Shown here: positions 1-7,218 of the stretch, piece after piece
How the letters are laid out: each line of letters begins with the position of its first letter
Numbering within the stretch: the first letter of the stretch is position 1
DNA from: an uncultured Eubacteriales bacterium
GTDB lineage: Bacteria > Bacillota > Clostridia > Oscillospirales > Acutalibacteraceae
Length of the DNA: 7,751 nucleotides
Reading direction: 5' to 3'
NCBI GenBank assembly: GCA_900319655.1
Contig: ONPH01000091.1
Location: 1 to 7,751, forward strand
Notes under the pieces: generated by a model
Told to the model about the DNA's origin: nothing
Databases searched by the model: none
The model's input: only the letters and a program-made list of their open reading frames with translations
Translations under genes and position numbers: made by a program

Positions 1-5
1 TTATT

Positions 6-1343
6 ATGAAAAAACTGATTGCAGGTATTCTTTGCGCCGTTTTAGCGCTCGGCACTGCGCTTTCGCTTTCGGGCTGCGGCGACAAAAATTACCCGGTAAA
101 GATTGCCAATTTGACCATTGATAAAGAGCCCAAGAGCATTGTTGTGCTCGATCCGAACTCGGCTGATATTATCTCGTATATGGGCTACGACGTTAAGATT
201 GTCGGCAGAAGCCGCGAGGTTGACCAAAAGTACCTTGGCGTCGCTCCCGTTATGGGTTCTGCGGTAAGCCCGAGCGTTCAGGATATTATCGACTCTGGCG
301 CGACGGTTGTTTTCGCCAACGAGGGCTTGAACGACGATTTTGAGCAGAGCCTTGAAAAGGAAGGAATTGCTGTTATCAAGATGTCTGTTGCCGAAACTCC
401 CAAGCAGCTCGAGACAAACTACCACACAATCGGTAAAATCCTCGGCGGTAACGACGACGGCGACGCAAAAGCGGCTTCGTCCTACGACAAGCTAATCTCG
501 GCGATGGAGCAGAGAAAGAGCGAGGCTTCCGCAAAAAATGCCACGGCTCTCGACACGGTTTGCTATCTCTACTACGAGCAGGGCGGACTTAGACTGATGA
601 CAAGCGGCACCTACGGCGATATGCTCCTCGGCTATACAGGTTCGGTTAACGTAGCTGTCAACATTGATGAAAACAAGGTTGACGTTAACACATTAAAGGT
701 TGCAAATCCCAAGTACATTTTCTATGCCGACGACAGCACGCTCAAGGCTGTTCAGGCAGATCCCGTGCTCTCGAAGCTCGCGGCTGTTACAGGCGGCAAG
801 ACAATGCAGATTACAAAGGACGAAATGAGCCGTCAGGGACTTACCGCTCTCGAAACTCTCGAGAAGATGATTGGCTTTATCCATCCGGAGCTTGCAAAGG
901 CTCAAAAGGCTACAGAGCCTACTCAGCAGACCGAGACCAAACCTGCCGAAACCCAGGCTGCTACTCAGGCGGCTACCGAAGCCGCTACCCAAGCGGCGGC
1001 TCAGACTGCCGCAACTCAGGCGGCAACACAGCCTGCGGCGGCAACATCGGTTGCAGATAAATACAAGATTGACCTCAAGGATTTGAGCCTTAAGGAAGAG
1101 GACGACAACGACGACGTTAAGGCTATGCAGCAGAGACTCTTCGACCTCGGCTACGTGAGTGACAAGGAGAACATCACAGGCTACTTCGGTGAAATCTCAA
1201 AGAAGGCTGTCAGCGCGTTCCAGAAGGCAAGCGGAATCAAGGAGACAGGCGAGGCGGACAACGCCACCCTCGTTAAGCTCTTTGCAAGCGACGCGAAAAA
1301 GTCCGACACCGCCGTTGACGAAAGCTCGGCAAGCGAGGAATAA
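6..1343 (+). CDS. Lipoprotein: ABC-type substrate-binding protein (cobalamin/Fe-siderophore fold) with C-terminal peptidoglycan-binding domain
   Basis: The 445-residue product starts with a lipoprotein signal peptide: lysines at 2-3, a hydrophobic stretch to about residue 21, and the lipobox LSGC with Cys24 as the lipidated residue, so it should sit on the outer face of the membrane. Residues ~40-295 resemble the BtuF/FhuD-type helical-backbone binding fold: PKSIVVLDPNSADIISYMG near the start, then VQDIIDSGATVVFA, and SGTYGDMLLGYTGSVNVA near 200-217. A low-complexity linker rich in Ala, Thr, Gln and Pro (about 299-350) leads to a PG_binding_1-like domain at about 367-427, with VKAMQQRLFDLGYV, TGYFGEISKKAVSAFQKASG and a closing TLVKLF. 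In this family the binding lobe captures a metal chelate, haem or corrinoid for an ABC importer. The ligand cannot be read from the sequence. No permease or ATPase gene follows; a terminator comes directly after the stop. The start lies five bases inside the window, so its ribosome binding site is not visible. Confidence 0.82.
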   Translation: MKKLIAGILCAVLALGTALSLSGCGDKNYPVKIANLTIDKEPKSIVVLDPNSADIISYMGYDVKIVGRSREVDQKYLGVAPVMGSAVSPSVQDIIDSGATVVFANEGLNDDFEQSLEKEGIAVIKMSVAETPKQLETNYHTIGKILGGNDDGDAKAASSYDKLISAMEQRKSEASAKNATALDTVCYLYYEQGGLRLMTSGTYGDMLLGYTGSVNVAVNIDENKVDVNTLKVANPKYIFYADDSTLKAVQADPVLSKLAAVTGGKTMQITKDEMSRQGLTALETLEKMIGFIHPELAKAQKATEPTQQTETKPAETQAATQAATEAATQAAAQTAATQAATQPAAATSVADKYKIDLKDLSLKEEDDNDDVKAMQQRLFDLGYVSDKENITGYFGEISKKAVSAFQKASGIKETGEADNATLVKLFASDAKKSDTAVDESSASEE

Positions 1344-1360
1344 TTAATAAGCAATAAGTA

Positions 1361-1404
1361 AGGCTGTCAACCAATTTGCAAATTTGGTTGACAGCCTGAT
1401 TTTT
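1361..1404 (+). terminator. Intrinsic terminator after the lipoprotein gene
   Basis: A perfect 14-bp stem (AGGCTGTCAACCAA paired with TTGGTTGACAGCCT) encloses a 9-nt loop and is followed, after two bases, by a five-T run. It lies 17 bases after the stop codon of the binding-protein gene. The T run is on the plus strand only, so it should stop plus-strand transcription. Confidence 0.88.
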
Positions 1405-1420
1405 ATGTTTCTTAAAGCCT

Positions 1421-1516
1421 CCACCGCTTGCGGGGAAGGTGGCAGACGCAGGATTTACCGCTAAGTAAATCTTCGGGCATTAAACTTATTGACAAAACAA
1501 AACCTACGTTCCCGAC
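1421..1516. repeat. Intergenic repeat unit, copy 1
   Basis: First of two adjacent, related units of about 100 bp. It opens with a GC-rich block that can fold (CCGC-TT-GCGG, with CCACC/GGTGG around it). The core at 1441-1477 is repeated exactly in copy 2. The core contains a 7-bp hairpin, GATTTAC / GTAAATC with loop CGCTAA. The unit ends in an AT-rich part closing with ACCTACGTTCCCGAC, which has a diverged match in copy 2. No credible protein is encoded on either strand. The sequence resembles the small hairpin-rich repeats scattered between genes in clostridial genomes, but whether it is dispersed cannot be judged from this window. Confidence 0.75.
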
Positions 1517-1520
1517 TTGC

Positions 1521-1618
1521 GCACCGCCGCCGCGGTCGGAGGGGGCAGACGCAGGATTTACCGCTAAGTAAATCTTCGGGAATAAAAGGTTTCGGGAAAT
1601 CATACCTATATTCCCGAC
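1521..1618. repeat. Intergenic repeat unit, copy 2
   Basis: Second unit, in the same orientation as copy 1. Its GC-rich head forms ACCGC-CGCC-GCGGT. The 37-bp core at 1544-1580 is identical to 1441-1477, while the flanking parts are clearly diverged. The tail carries a 7-bp inverted repeat, TCGGGAA (1592-1598) with TTCCCGA (1611-1617), and ends in TTCCCGAC like copy 1. Landmark offsets between copies are 100, 103 and 102 bases, which indicates a tandem duplication with small indels. The tail lies just past the stop of the minus-strand dehydrogenase gene and may also act in its 3' end. The remaining 1619-1653 is AT-rich with a short TCAATTTT/CAATTTT iteration, and I see no gene in it. Confidence 0.75.
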
Positions 1619-1653
1619 CGAAATTATCCACTATCCATTGTCAATTTTCAATT

Positions 1654-2520
1654 TTAAACAACGCGGTTCAATCTCTCTCCTCGGTAAAAGCTCTTTATGT
1701 TCTCCACCACAATGTCAATCAGCCTTTGCCTTGTCTCAACGGGCGCCCAGGCGATATGCGGAGTGATAATGCAGTTTGGCGCGTCCATGTACAAATCCTG
1801 CTCGACCATAACTCCGCCCCTCGCGGTGTTGACAAACAGCGCGGAGCTTTTCATCTTTTCAAACGCGGCTTTGTCAAACATATTTTGGCTGTCATCATTC
1901 AGCGGACAGTGCACCGTCACAATGTCGCTCTCCCTCAGCAGGGTATCGAGGTCTGTCTGAGTAACGCCCTCAACGTTTTTCTGACTGCGGTTGTACGCGA
2001 TAACCTTCATCTCAAATGCGTTCGCGATTTTTGCAACCGCCGTGCCGATACTTCCGAGCCCGACAATGCCGATTGTCTTGCCTGCAAGCTCATTGAGCGG
2101 ATAAACAAACGGCGAGAAGGTCTTGCTGCGCTTCCATTTGCCGTCGCTTACGTATTTTCCGTACTTTGCGGTGTTGTTAAAGTGCTCCAAAATCAGCGCA
2201 AAGGTGTGCTGAGCCACGGCGTTTGTGGAGTAAGAGCCCGCGTTGCACACGGCAATTCCGTTTTCACGGCAGTATTCGATGTCGATGTTGTTGTAGCCTG
2301 TCGCGAACAGCCCGATATATTTTAAGTTTTTCGCAAGGCGCAGGCTGTTTTTATCGAGCACGGTTTTGTTGCAGAGGATAACCTCAGCGTCCTTAATGCT
2401 CTCGGCAACGTCGTCATATTTCAGCAGACCGAATTCCTTTGTCTCGCCCAGCTCGTAAATGGGAGCGGCAGTGACAATTTCGTCAAAAACAGTCTGCGCG
2501 TCGGTTATAACAATTTTCAT
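1654..2520 (-). CDS. D-2-hydroxyacid dehydrogenase family protein, apparently with an internal deletion of the catalytic-Glu segment
   Basis: The 288-residue product belongs to the NAD(P)-dependent D-2-hydroxyacid dehydrogenases (glycerate/hydroxypyruvate or lactate type), which reduce 2-oxoacids in the cytosol. Visible marks are FATGYNNIDIEYCRENGI near 72-89, AVAQHTFALIL at 101-111, the Rossmann loop GLGSIG at 154-159, HCPLNDDS near 204-211, the substrate-binding Arg234 in NTARGG, and the acid-base His255 in TPHIAW. In normal members about 48 residues separate that Arg from the His; here only 21 do, because EQDLY runs straight into MDAPNC. The missing ~27 residues are those that carry the DVxxxEP motif with the catalytic Glu, and the total length is short by the same amount (family usually about 310-330). 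The frame stays open across the gap. The second Rossmann strand ends in YNRS instead of an acidic residue, which hints at NADPH use (inference). The ATG at 2520 is preceded by GGTGA and a near-consensus promoter. The family call is firm; activity is doubtful. Confidence 0.85.
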   Translation of the reverse strand: MKIVITDAQTVFDEIVTAAPIYELGETKEFGLLKYDDVAESIKDAEVILCNKTVLDKNSLRLAKNLKYIGLFATGYNNIDIEYCRENGIAVCNAGSYSTNAVAQHTFALILEHFNNTAKYGKYVSDGKWKRSKTFSPFVYPLNELAGKTIGIVGLGSIGTAVAKIANAFEMKVIAYNRSQKNVEGVTQTDLDTLLRESDIVTVHCPLNDDSQNMFDKAAFEKMKSSALFVNTARGGVMVEQDLYMDAPNCIITPHIAWAPVETRQRLIDIVVENIKSFYRGERLNRVV

Positions 2521-2524
2521 AATA

Positions 2525-2529
2525 TCACC
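2525..2529 (-). promoter_or_regulatory. Ribosome binding site of the dehydrogenase gene
   Basis: On the minus strand GGTGA lies four bases before the ATG at 2520. It matches the 3' half of the extended Shine-Dalgarno AGGAGGTGA. Together with the promoter only a few bases upstream it supports this start and implies a very short leader of roughly nine bases. Confidence 0.5.
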
Positions 2530-2535
2530 GTTCTA

Positions 2536-2564
2536 ATTATATCGCAGTGATGAAATAATTTCAA
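2536..2564 (-). promoter_or_regulatory. Sigma-A type promoter for the minus-strand dehydrogenase gene
   Basis: Read on the minus strand, TTGAAA (2564-2559) is followed by a 17-base spacer and a perfect TATAAT (2541-2536). The predicted start, about seven bases further on, falls near 2529, very close to the ATG at 2520. The -35 box is one base away from that of the plus-strand promoter. Confidence 0.78.
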
Positions 2565-2565
2565 C

Positions 2566-2594
2566 TTGCAATTTCATTATATATAAGATATAAT
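2566..2594 (+). promoter_or_regulatory. Sigma-A type promoter for the HAD hydrolase gene
   Basis: TTGCAA (2566-2571; four of six consensus bases), a 17-base spacer and a perfect TATAAT (2589-2594). Transcription should start near 2601, giving a leader of about 15 bases before the ATG at 2616. It is arranged back to back with the minus-strand promoter. Confidence 0.75.
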
Positions 2595-2602
2595 TATAAA
2601 TT

Positions 2603-2610
2603 AGAGGGTG
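2603..2610 (+). promoter_or_regulatory. Ribosome binding site that decides the HAD hydrolase start
   Basis: AGAGGGTG ends five bases before the ATG at 2616, a normal spacing. An in-frame GTG at 2610 would overlap this Shine-Dalgarno, leaving no workable spacing, so the ATG is preferred. Confidence 0.65.
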
Positions 2611-2615
2611 TGGAA

Positions 2616-3323
2616 ATGTACAAAAATTATTTGTTCGATTTAGACGGCACTTTGCTGCCGATGGATATGCGCAAGTTCACAGAGCTTTATTTGCAGGCTT
2701 TGTGCAGGCGCTTTGTGCCCGAAACCGGCGTTGACGCAAAAACGCTCGTAAAGGCTGTTTGGAACGGCGCGGGCGCTATGGCGAGAAACGACGGTATGAG
2801 GCTTAATTCCGAGATTTTCTGGAAGACAATGAACACGGTTTGTAACCGCGATATGCGAGTGTTTTCCGATGATTTTGACGACTTCTACCGCAACGAATTT
2901 ATCGAGGCGAAAAAGGGCACGGGCTTTACCCCCTACGCTAAGAAAACCATTGATTTGTTGAAGAGCAGGGGAGTAAGGCTGATTGTCGCGACAAACCCGA
3001 TTTTCCCCAAGGCGGCAACCTACCGCCGCATTGAGTGGGCAGGGCTTAATCCGAACGACTTTGAGTACATCACCGTGTACGACAACTGTTCAAGTTGCAA
3101 GCCGAACCTAAACTACTACGCCGATATCTGCTCATTTTGCGGTATCAAGCCCGAGGAAAGCCTTATGACAGGCAACGACGTAGACGAGGATATGTGCGCC
3201 TCGCGCCTCGGCTTCAACACCTTCCTTATCACCGATTGCCTTATCAACCGCAAAAACAAGGATATTTCGGTGTACCGCAACGGCTCTTTCAAGGACTACT
3301 ACGAATTTTTATTAAATCAATAA
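2616..3323 (+). CDS. HAD-superfamily hydrolase (probable small-molecule phosphatase)
   Basis: The 235-residue product, counted from the ATG at 2616, is a complete haloacid-dehalogenase-type hydrolase. Motif I is FDLDGTLL with nucleophile Asp8 and acid-base Asp10. Motif II is the Thr in IVATNP (Thr126), motif III the Lys in SSCKPN (Lys162), and motif IV TGNDVDEDM with Asp188 and Asp192 for Mg2+. The helical stretch between motifs I and II (about 17-100) fits a C1-type cap, as in phosphoglycolate-phosphatase-like members. Such enzymes are cytosolic Mg2+-dependent phosphatases or phosphotransferases. The substrate cannot be read from the sequence. An in-frame GTG six bases upstream would add two residues but sits inside the Shine-Dalgarno. 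The gene is divergent from the dehydrogenase gene, has its own promoter and terminator, and all catalytic residues are present. Confidence 0.87.
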   Translation: MYKNYLFDLDGTLLPMDMRKFTELYLQALCRRFVPETGVDAKTLVKAVWNGAGAMARNDGMRLNSEIFWKTMNTVCNRDMRVFSDDFDDFYRNEFIEAKKGTGFTPYAKKTIDLLKSRGVRLIVATNPIFPKAATYRRIEWAGLNPNDFEYITVYDNCSSCKPNLNYYADICSFCGIKPEESLMTGNDVDEDMCASRLGFNTFLITDCLINRKNKDISVYRNGSFKDYYEFLLNQ

Positions 3324-3328
3324 AACTG

Positions 3329-3359
3329 CTGACGTTCCGATTAGGGACGTCAGTTTTTT
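3329..3359 (+). terminator. Intrinsic terminator after the HAD hydrolase gene
   Basis: A 10-bp stem with one G-U pair (CTGACGTTCC with GGGACGTCAG) and a GATTA loop is followed directly by six Ts. It begins five bases after the stop codon and separates this gene from purL. Confidence 0.88.
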
Positions 3360-3445
3360 GCTGCGCAGATAATTCATATATTTTGCCGTAAGCGAAAAAT
3401 AAAGCTATTAAAATATGATAAAATAACCTTGACTATGATTATTTT

Positions 3446-3451
3446 GGGAGG
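3446..3451 (+). promoter_or_regulatory. purL: Strong ribosome binding site of purL
   Basis: GGGAGG lies eight bases before the ATG at 3460 and fixes the start. The gap upstream (3360-3445) is AT-rich. TATGAT occurs at 3414-3419 but without a good -35 at the right distance, so I do not call a specific promoter. I see no purine-type riboswitch or PurBox. Confidence 0.75.
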
Positions 3452-3459
3452 CTGATTTA

Positions 3460-6400
3460 ATGTCAGACGTAATCAGAATTTTTGTTGAAAAACGCGAGGG
3501 CTTCAATGTCGTTGCAAAGCAGACCTTGTGGGATATCCGCCACAACCTCGGCATGAGGAACGTAACGGATTTGCGCTTTATCGTCCGCTACGATATTGAG
3601 GGACTTACCAAGAACGAGTACGACAAGGCAAAGTCAATCGTGCTCTCCGAGCCCAACGCGGATGTTATTTATGAGGAAACCCTGCCGGTAGAAGACGGCT
3701 GGAGAGTTTTCGCGATGGAGTACCTGCCCGGTCAGTACGACCAGCGCGGCGACTCCGCAGAGCAGTGTGTTCAGCTCCTCACTCAGGGCGAGAGGTGCAA
3801 GGTTCTGACCGCGAGGGTAGTTGCGCTTAAGGGCGAGCTTACCGACGACGACCAGAAAAAGATTGAGGACTACCTCATCAACCCCGTAGAGAGCCGTCTG
3901 GCTTCTCTCGACAAGCCCGAAACCTTGGATATGGAAACTCCTGTTCCCGAGGACGTAAAGCGCGTTGAGGGCTTTATTACTTGGAACAACGACGAAATGG
4001 CAGAGTATTACGGCTCAATGGGCTTTGCGATGACGCTTGCCGACCTCAAATTCTGTCGTGATTATTTCAGAGATACCGAGCACCGCGACCCGAGCGTTAC
4101 CGAGCTGCGCGTTATCGACACCTACTGGTCTGACCACTGCCGTCACACCACCTTCCTCACCCGTCTCAGCGAGATTGAGATTGAGCAGAAGGCTCTCGGC
4201 TCGGTTATCGAGGACGCTCTTAAGGAGTACTACGCTACACGCGACGAGGTTTACGGCAAGGATACAACAAGAATAGTCTCCCTTATGGATATGGCGCTTA
4301 TGGGTATGAAGTCCCTTAAAAAGAAGGGCTTGATTCCCGACCTTGACGAGAGCGACGAGATCAACGCCTGCTCAATCGAAGTGCCTGTTACAATCGACGG
4401 TAAAACCGAAAAATGGCTCATTCAGTTTAAGAACGAAACTCATAACCACCCCACCGAAATCGAACCGTTCGGCGGCGCGGCTACTTGCCTGGGCGGCGCA
4501 ATCCGCGATCCGCTGTCGGGCAGAGCCTACGTGTATCAGGCGATGCGCGTGACCGGTTCGGGCGACCCGACAACTCCGTTTAAGGACACAATGCACGGCA
4601 AGCTGCCCTCACGTAAAATCACCACGGGCGCGGCTAACGGCTACAGCTCCTACGGTAACCAAATCGGACTTGCTACCGGACAGGTTGTCGAGCTGTACGA
4701 CAAGGGCTACGTTGCAAAGCGTATGGAAATCGGCGCGGTAATCGGCGCTTCTCCCAAGGAGAACGTTATCCGCGAGGTTCCCATGCCCGACGACGTAATC
4801 GTGCTCCTCGGCGGACGCACCGGACGCGACGGCTGCGGCGGCGCGACAGGTTCATCAAAGGCTCACACCGAAAGCTCGATCGAGACCTGCGGTGCTGAGG
4901 TTCAAAAGGGTAATCCGCCCACAGAGAGAAAAATCCAGAGACTTTTCCGCAACGCGAATGTAGCAAAGCTCATCAAGCGCTGTAACGACTTCGGCGCAGG
5001 CGGCGTGTGCGTAGCTATCGGTGAGCTTGCCGACGGCCTTGCGGTTGATTTGGACAAGGTAACAAAGAAGTACGACGGACTTGACGGCACAGAGCTCGCA
5101 ATCTCCGAAAGCCAGGAGAGAATGGCGGTTGTGCTCGACAAAAACGACGTCGATAAATTCATAAAGTACGCCGAGACCGAGAACCTCGAGGCTACCGCGG
5201 TTGCGGTTGTTACCGAGAGCCCGAGGCTCACAATGAACTGGCGCGGCGATAAGATTGTAGATTTAAGCCGTGAGTTCCTTAACACAAACGGCGTTACTCA
5301 GGAGGCAAAGGCGTACATCACCGCTCCCTCGGCTGAGGACTGCTACCGCAACAGCTGCCCCGAAAGCCTGAAGGATATGCCGTTTGAGCAGGCTGTTGCC
5401 GAGAATATGGCAAGGCTTGAGGTTTGCTCGCAAATCGGTCTGAGCGAGCGCTTTGACGCTTCAATCGGCGCGGCTACGGTTATTATGCCCTTCGGCGGCA
5501 AAACCCAGCTCACGCCACAGGAGGCTATGGCGGCTAAGATTCCGCTTGAAAAGGGTGAGACCGACGACGCCACCGCGATGAGCTACGGCTTTATCCCGGG
5601 CGTTTCACGCTGGAGCCCCTTCCACGGCTCGGCTTACGCGGTTGTTGAATCAACCTCAAAGCTTCTCGCGATCGGCGCTGATCCGCTGACTGCAAGGCTT
5701 ACCTTCCAGGAATATTTTGAGCGCCTTAAGGACGTTCCTTCACGCTGGGGCAAGCCCGCGGCGGCACTGCTCGGCGCTATGCAGGCTCAGCTTAAGCTGG
5801 GACTTCCCTCAATCGGCGGCAAGGACAGTATGTCCGGCTCGTTCGAGGACATCGACGTTCCGCCGACTCTTGTAAGCTTCGCCGTAGCTATGACAAAGGC
5901 GAGCAAGACAATTTCTTCCGAATTCAAAAAGGCGGGTTCAAAGGTAATCTACGTTCCCGTTCCTGAAAATAAAGCGACACTTATGCCCGAATGGGACAAG
6001 CTTGCCGAGATGTACAAGGCGGTTTACGCGCTGATGCAGAGCGGCAAGGTGCTCTCCGCTTCGGTAGTCAAGGAGGGCGGCGCGGCTGCCTGCGTATGCA
6101 AGGCGGCGTTCGGCAACTGCTTCGGCTTTAAGTTTACCAAGGAGCTCACAAATCAGGAGCTTTTCGCTCCGCTTTCCGGCTCGCTCGTGCTCGAGCTTGA
6201 GGACGGCGAAGAGCTTGACAGCAATGTTTTGAGCTACGACCTCGGTACCGTTACCGATGACGCAAAAATCACCATGGGCGGCAAGAGCGTAGAGCTTAAG
6301 GACGTGCTCGACAAGTGGACTGCTCCGCTCGAAAAGGTATTCCCGACTCAGGCGGAATGTCCCGAAATCGAGGTTGAGGCTGAGCTTTACCACGCGCGCA

Positions 6401-7161
6401 ACGTTGCAACTCCTGCAATTAAGGTCGCAAAGCCTAAGGTATTTATCCCCGTATTCCCGGGCACAAACTGCGAGGTAGACACCGCCCGTGCGTTCGAAAA
6501 GGCAGGCGCTCAGACAGAGCTTTTGATTGTTAAGAACCTCACCCAGAGCGGCATTGAGGAAACTATAGAGAGAATGGAAAAAATCATCAGAGAATCTCAG
6601 ATGATTATGATTCCCGGCGGCTTCTCCGGCGGTGACGAGCCCGACGGCTCGGGCAAGTTTATCGCCACAACCTTCCGCAATCCGAGAATTGCAGACGCGG
6701 TGAACGACCTGCTCAAAAACCGCGACGGTCTTATGCTCGGTATTTGTAACGGCTTCCAGGCGCTTATCAAGCTCGGACTTGTTCCCTACGGAGAAATCCG
6801 GTATACGCGCGTGACCTCGGTTAAGTCACCGTGGTTCTCGCAGGTTAACGCGGGCGACGTTTTCGCCGTTCCCGTATCGCACGGCGAGGGCAGATTTATG
6901 GCGGATACCGAAACCGTTAAGCAGCTTGCGGATAACGGACAGATCGCTACTCAGTATGTGAATTTGAACGGCAATCCGAGCAGCGACATCGCCTACAACG
7001 TAAACGGCTCAATCTGCGCGATTGAGGGTATTACCTCGCCCGACGGCAGAGTCCTCGGAAAGATGGGACACAGTGAGCGTAAGGGTGAAAACCTCTACAA
7101 AAACGTTCCGTTTGAAAAAGACCAGAAAATCTTTGAAAGCGGCGTGGCGTATTTCAAATAA
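3460..7161 (+). CDS. purL: Phosphoribosylformylglycinamidine (FGAM) synthase, single-chain form
   Basis: The 1233-residue cytosolic enzyme catalyses the fourth step of de novo purine synthesis: FGAR, glutamine and ATP give FGAM, glutamate, ADP and phosphate. All parts that are split into PurS, PurL and PurQ in Bacillus are fused here. The PurS-like N-terminus opens with IRIFVEKREGFNVVA; TYWSDHCRHTTF at 221-232 marks the linker region. The first synthetase half carries FKNETHNHPTEIEPFGG at 323-339 and the second carries IGGKDSMSGSF at 785-795. The class I glutaminase domain starts near 993 (VFIPVFPGTNCE), with the oxyanion region GGFSGGD at 1053-1059, nucleophile Cys1096 in MLGICNG, and the triad His1204 and Glu1206 in GHSERKGEN. 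The N-terminus and length fit the Gram-positive/clostridial long form better than the enterobacterial one (~1295 residues). No frameshift or missing motif is seen. It stands alone between two terminators, with no other pur gene in the window. Confidence 0.97.
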   Translation: MSDVIRIFVEKREGFNVVAKQTLWDIRHNLGMRNVTDLRFIVRYDIEGLTKNEYDKAKSIVLSEPNADVIYEETLPVEDGWRVFAMEYLPGQYDQRGDSAEQCVQLLTQGERCKVLTARVVALKGELTDDDQKKIEDYLINPVESRLASLDKPETLDMETPVPEDVKRVEGFITWNNDEMAEYYGSMGFAMTLADLKFCRDYFRDTEHRDPSVTELRVIDTYWSDHCRHTTFLTRLSEIEIEQKALGSVIEDALKEYYATRDEVYGKDTTRIVSLMDMALMGMKSLKKKGLIPDLDESDEINACSIEVPVTIDGKTEKWLIQFKNETHNHPTEIEPFGGAATCLGGAIRDPLSGRAYVYQAMRVTGSGDPTTPFKDTMHGKLPSRKITTGAANGYSSYGNQIGLATGQVVELYDKGYVAKRMEIGAVIGASPKENVIREVPMPDDVIVLLGGRTGRDGCGGATGSSKAHTESSIETCGAEVQKGNPPTERKIQRLFRNANVAKLIKRCNDFGAGGVCVAIGELADGLAVDLDKVTKKYDGLDGTELAISESQERMAVVLDKNDVDKFIKYAETENLEATAVAVVTESPRLTMNWRGDKIVDLSREFLNTNGVTQEAKAYITAPSAEDCYRNSCPESLKDMPFEQAVAENMARLEVCSQIGLSERFDASIGAATVIMPFGGKTQLTPQEAMAAKIPLEKGETDDATAMSYGFIPGVSRWSPFHGSAYAVVESTSKLLAIGADPLTARLTFQEYFERLKDVPSRWGKPAAALLGAMQAQLKLGLPSIGGKDSMSGSFEDIDVPPTLVSFAVAMTKASKTISSEFKKAGSKVIYVPVPENKATLMPEWDKLAEMYKAVYALMQSGKVLSASVVKEGGAAACVCKAAFGNCFGFKFTKELTNQELFAPLSGSLVLELEDGEELDSNVLSYDLGTVTDDAKITMGGKSVELKDVLDKWTAPLEKVFPTQAECPEIEVEAELYHARNVATPAIKVAKPKVFIPVFPGTNCEVDTARAFEKAGAQTELLIVKNLTQSGIEETIERMEKIIRESQMIMIPGGFSGGDEPDGSGKFIATTFRNPRIADAVNDLLKNRDGLMLGICNGFQALIKLGLVPYGEIRYTRVTSVKSPWFSQVNAGDVFAVPVSHGEGRFMADTETVKQLADNGQIATQYVNLNGNPSSDIAYNVNGSICAIEGITSPDGRVLGKMGHSERKGENLYKNVPFEKDQKIFESGVAYFK

Positions 7162-7184
7162 GCGGAAATTAACGAAATAAAAGC

Positions 7185-7218
7185 AAAAGGATTGGTTCAA
7201 ACGAGCCAATCCTTTTTT
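7185..7218 (+). terminator. Intrinsic terminator after purL
   Basis: AAAAGGATTGGTTC pairs with GAGCCAATCCTTTT around an AAAC tetraloop (14 bp including one U-G pair), ending in a run of six Ts. It lies 24 bases after the purL stop. Confidence 0.9.

Noticed and set aside
871..1086. 71-codon Arg/Leu-rich plus-strand ORF
   Set aside because: A shifted reading of the Ala/Thr/Gln linker of the lipoprotein gene.
1441..1580. Two identical 37-bp repeats suggesting a small CRISPR array
   Set aside because: Only two copies, a 66-bp interval that is too long for a usual spacer, homology that continues outside the 37 bp, and no cas gene nearby. It fits a tandem repeat unit better.
1412..1603. 63-codon minus-strand ORF across the repeat units
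   Set aside because: It consists of the repeat sequence read through; no ribosome binding site or protein-like character.
1489..2325. 278-codon plus-strand ORF
   Set aside because: It is antisense to the clear dehydrogenase gene, begins in the repeat region, and shows no recognisable domain.
1654..2520. Frameshifted pseudogene for the dehydrogenase
   Set aside because: The reading frame is continuous and conserved on both sides of the missing segment; the defect is an in-frame gap, so I keep it as a CDS with a warning.
2610..2615. GTG at 2610 as the start of the HAD hydrolase
   Set aside because: It overlaps the Shine-Dalgarno, so the ATG at 2616 with five-base spacing is the better start.
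3360..3459. Purine or ZTP riboswitch upstream of purL
   Set aside because: The gap is short and AT-rich with no convincing stem-loop arrangement or conserved core.
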